From DATFWC01 sp045801465 (GTDB lineage: Bacteria; Pseudomonadota; Alphaproteobacteria; Rhizobiales; Xanthobacteraceae), in the NCBI GenBank assembly GCA_045801465.1, contig JBJMSU010000028.1, forward strand, positions 1-16,856: a stretch of DNA of 16,856 bases. Direction: 5' to 3'. The notes under the pieces were generated by a model. That model was not told the DNA's origin and did no database searches. It saw only the letters and a program-made list of their open reading frames with translations. Shown piece after piece: positions 14,925 through 16,856 of the stretch. Numbering within the stretch: the first letter of the stretch is position 1; the number at the start of each line of letters is the position of its first letter. The translations under genes and the position numbers were made by a program.

Positions 14925-15655
14925 GCGCCGCGGAACCCAGAGATCCTCTCGTCGCCGTCGAGAACATCCACACGTATTACGGCAAGAGCCACATCCTGCA
15001 CGGCGTCTCGCTGCAGGTGGGGCGGGGCGAGGTGGTGGGCCTGCTGGGGCGCAACGGGGTCGGCAAGAGCACGACGCTGAAGACCATCATGGGCCTGGTG
15101 CATCCCCACGAAGGCCGGATCATGCTCGCCGGCAAGCCCGTCACCAGCCTGCCGGCGCACAAGCTGGCGCGGCTCGGGATCGGCTACGTTCCCGAGGATC
15201 GCCGCGTCTTCCGTCTCTTGACCGTGATGGAGAATCTCCGCACCGGGCTCGATCGTCACGGCGTGACGGATGCCAGGAAGCAGGCGCTGCTCGACAAGGT
15301 CTTCGCCTATTTCCCGGTCCTGGCCGAGCGGCGCAACCAGGCCGGCGGCACGCTGTCGGGCGGCGAGCAGCAGATGCTCGCCATCGCCCGCGCCATGATG
15401 CTGGAGCCGAAGATCATCCTGCTCGACGAGCCGACCGAAGGGCTGATGCCGCGCATGGTCTCGCAGATCCGCCAGATCATCGAGGCCCTGCACCGCGAGG
15501 GCGTCGCGATCCTGCTGGTGGAGCAGAACGTACCGCTGACGCTGGCAGCGAGCGAGCGCGTCTACATCATGGAGAAGGGCACGGTGCGCCACCATGCGGC
15601 GGCGTCCGAGCTCAAGGTGGATGACGCCGTGATCCACCAGTATCTCGGAGTGTGA
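14921..15655 (+). CDS. ABC importer ATPase, LivF-type
   Basis: A 244-residue ATPase, second nucleotide-binding subunit of the HAAT importer. Walker A GRNGVGKST (43-51); LivF-type text GIGYVPEDRRVFRLLTVMENL; signature LSGGEQQMLAIARAMM; Walker B ILLDEPTEGL; and the family end HHAAASELKVDDAVIHQYLGV. The Val in Walker A (usually Ala or Met) is acceptable. Start ATG 14921 overlaps the LivG-type stop codon. GGAGGT at 14903-14908 is rather far (12 bases), so translational coupling is likely. The permease gene starts 4 bp after its stop. Its length is normal for LivF (about 235-245). It is expected to form a heterodimer with the LivG-type protein on the inner face of the membrane. Confidence 0.94.
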   Translation: MSAAEPRDPLVAVENIHTYYGKSHILHGVSLQVGRGEVVGLLGRNGVGKSTTLKTIMGLVHPHEGRIMLAGKPVTSLPAHKLARLGIGYVPEDRRVFRLLTVMENLRTGLDRHGVTDARKQALLDKVFAYFPVLAERRNQAGGTLSGGEQQMLAIARAMMLEPKIILLDEPTEGLMPRMVSQIRQIIEALHREGVAILLVEQNVPLTLAASERVYIMEKGTVRHHAAASELKVDDAVIHQYLGV

Positions 15656-15658
15656 GCC

Positions 15659-16555
15659 ATGGACGCCGTGCTGCAGTTCCTGGAGGCCATTCCGTACGAT
15701 CAGATCCTGATTCAGACCGTGAACGGCATCGTCACCGGCATGATCCTGGCGCTGGTCGCCTCCGGCCTCACCCTGATCTTCGGCATCATGGACGTGGTGA
15801 ACTTCGCCCACGGCGAGCTGTTCATGCTGGGCGCCTATGTGGGCGTGGTGGTGATGGCGGCCACGGGGAATTTCTGGGTCGCGCTCATCCTCTCCACCCT
15901 CACGGTTGCGCTGCTCGGCGCGGCGCTGCAGCTCACGACATTGCGCCCGCTCATCGGCCGCGATCCCCTGACCACGATCCTGGCGACGTTCGGCGTCTCG
16001 CTGGTGCTGCAGAACTATGCGCTGTGGCAGTTCGGCCCGGTGGCGCGCAAGATCCAGGAGCCCTTCACCGGCTACTTCAGCCTGTTCTATCTCGATTACC
16101 CGTGGTACCGCCTCGTCATCGCCGGTCTCTCGGCCGCCATCATCGGCGGCTTCTGGCTGTTCCTCAAACACGGCACCTACGGCATCTGGATCCGCGCCAC
16201 CACGCAGGACCGCGTCATGGCGCAGGCGATGGGAATTCCGGTTCCCTGGGTGCACACGTTCGTGTTCGCCATCGGCGCCGGCATGGCGGCGGCGAGCGGC
16301 GTGCTGTTCGGTCCCTTGGTCGGCGTCAACCACGCCATGGGCCTCGACTGGGTACTCAAGGCCTTCATCGTCGTCGTGGTCGGCGGCATGGGCAATCTCG
16401 GCGGCTCGATCGCGGCGGCGATCTTCATCAGCCTGTTGGAATCCTACGCCTCGATCTGGGTCAGTCCATCGCAGTCGGTGATCGTGTCCTTCGTCGTGCT
16501 GATCTTGACGCTGCTGTTTCGCCCCACCGGCCTGTTCGTCCCGACGCCCAAATGA
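15659..16555 (+). CDS. ABC importer permease, LivH-type
   Basis: A 298-residue inner-membrane permease. The LivH signature appears early: MILALVASGLTLIFGIMDVVNFAHGE (about 28-53), with the NFAHGE motif typical of the family. The cytoplasmic coupling segment IRATTQDRVMAQAMGIPV (about 178-195) precedes WVHTFVFAIGAGMAAASGVLFGP, and GGMGNLGGSI is near 241-250. About eight helices can be seen. Start ATG 15659 has GGAG eight bases upstream and lies 4 bp after the LivF-type stop. It ends in an ATGA overlap with the LivM-type gene (16552-16555). With LivM it forms the transmembrane channel. Length and motifs are normal. Confidence 0.94.
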   Translation: MDAVLQFLEAIPYDQILIQTVNGIVTGMILALVASGLTLIFGIMDVVNFAHGELFMLGAYVGVVVMAATGNFWVALILSTLTVALLGAALQLTTLRPLIGRDPLTTILATFGVSLVLQNYALWQFGPVARKIQEPFTGYFSLFYLDYPWYRLVIAGLSAAIIGGFWLFLKHGTYGIWIRATTQDRVMAQAMGIPVPWVHTFVFAIGAGMAAASGVLFGPLVGVNHAMGLDWVLKAFIVVVVGGMGNLGGSIAAAIFISLLESYASIWVSPSQSVIVSFVVLILTLLFRPTGLFVPTPK

Positions 16556-16856
16556 CCCAACGCGACCGCATCATCTACTGGACCGGCTTCGGCGTCGTCA
16601 TGGTGCTGCTGATCGTCGCGCCGCTGGTGCTGCCGCCGTACTGGAGCCGGTTCGTCACCGAGATCCTGATCTGGGGACTACTCGCGATGTCCTCCGACAT
16701 CCTGATCGGCTACACCGGCATGGTGTCGTTCGGCCATTCGGCCTTCTTCGGGCTCGGCATGTATGGCGCGGCGGCGGCGCTCTTGATGGTCGCGCCGCCC
16801 AATCTGCTGCTGGCGCTGTTGTTTGGGCTGACCGCATCCGCCGCCGTGTCGGCGTT
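16552..16856 (+). CDS. ABC importer permease, LivM-type (3' truncated by window end)
   Basis: The first 101 codons of the second permease run to the window edge without a stop. The frame begins MTQRDRIIYWTGFG, followed by a first helix (VVMVLLIVAPLVLP). The LivM signature then appears: ILIWGLLAMSSDILIGYTGM followed by VSFGHSAFFGLGMYGAAAA (about 57-75), where GHSAFFGLGAY is the usual family text. ATG 16552 overlaps the LivH-type stop (ATGA), continuing the tightly coupled operon. The rest of the protein, expected to be about 300-350 residues in total, is outside the window. The gene set binding protein, LivG, LivF, LivH, LivM is therefore complete in kind, in an order with ATPases before permeases. 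Confidence 0.92.
   Translation, partial: MTQRDRIIYWTGFGVVMVLLIVAPLVLPPYWSRFVTEILIWGLLAMSSDILIGYTGMVSFGHSAFFGLGMYGAAAALLMVAPPNLLLALLFGLTASAAVSA

Noticed and set aside
14909..16333. 474-codon minus-strand open frame opposite LivF and LivH
   Set aside because: Shadow of two clear transporter genes; the composition is His/Asp/Gln-rich with no domain.

Overview
The window is GC-rich, densely coding DNA. The gene content (Tat-exported branched-chain-type ABC transporter, HxlR/pirin module, DUF1445 protein, DUF2147 protein) and the intergenic palindromic repeats point to an alphaproteobacterium, most likely Hyphomicrobiales (Bradyrhizobium/Rhodoplanes/Xanthobacteraceae-like). This placement is inference from gene families and style, not from a search. 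I count fourteen protein-coding genes. The first and last are cut by the window edges. I see no tRNA, rRNA, CRISPR array, transposase, prophage gene or broken gene.

Layout. (1) 1-3345 (+): the 3' part of a large inner-membrane protein that fuses an LplT-like MFS lysophospholipid flippase, a PlsC-type acyltransferase and an acyl-ACP/CoA ligase; it is a one-polypeptide version of E. coli LplT plus Aas. (2) 3476-3907 (+): a small exported DUF2147 protein. It converges on (3) a two-gene minus-strand operon at 6188-3919 of tryptophan 2,3-dioxygenase and a kynureninase-like PLP enzyme, overlapping by ATGA. (4) Divergent from it are a TenA thiaminase II (6255-6935) and an EamA-family transporter (6988-7845). 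(5) 9898-7875 (-): an HxlR regulator overlapping an M32 metallocarboxypeptidase by ATGA. The regulator diverges from (6) an NAD(P)H-dependent FMN reductase and a pirin (9943-11462, +). (7) 12417-11602 (-): a DUF1445/D-glutamate cyclase-family protein, divergent from (8) a LivKGFHM-type ABC importer (12574 to the right edge): Tat-dependent binding protein, two ATPases, one complete permease and the start of the second permease.

How they work together. The dioxygenase/kynureninase-like pair suggests tryptophan breakdown through kynurenine toward anthranilate, although the formamidase step is not encoded here. HxlR, reductase and pirin look like a quinone/electrophile or aromatic-compound response unit. 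The importer and the DUF1445 enzyme share a 156-bp divergent control region and may act on the same amino-acid-like substrate. Other neighbours look like independent housekeeping functions.

Non-coding structure is the least ordinary part. There is a perfect 16-bp hairpin after the fusion gene, and a 14-bp hairpin spanning the stop codons of two convergent genes. An about 134-bp dispersed-repeat-like element lies between pirin and the DUF1445 gene. A 194-bp inverted-repeat element with about 43-bp arms sits inside the transporter operon. I found no convincing entirely new system; the best leads are the repeat element in the transporter operon, the HxlR-peptidase coupling, the cysteine cluster in the binding protein, and the DUF1445-transporter pairing.
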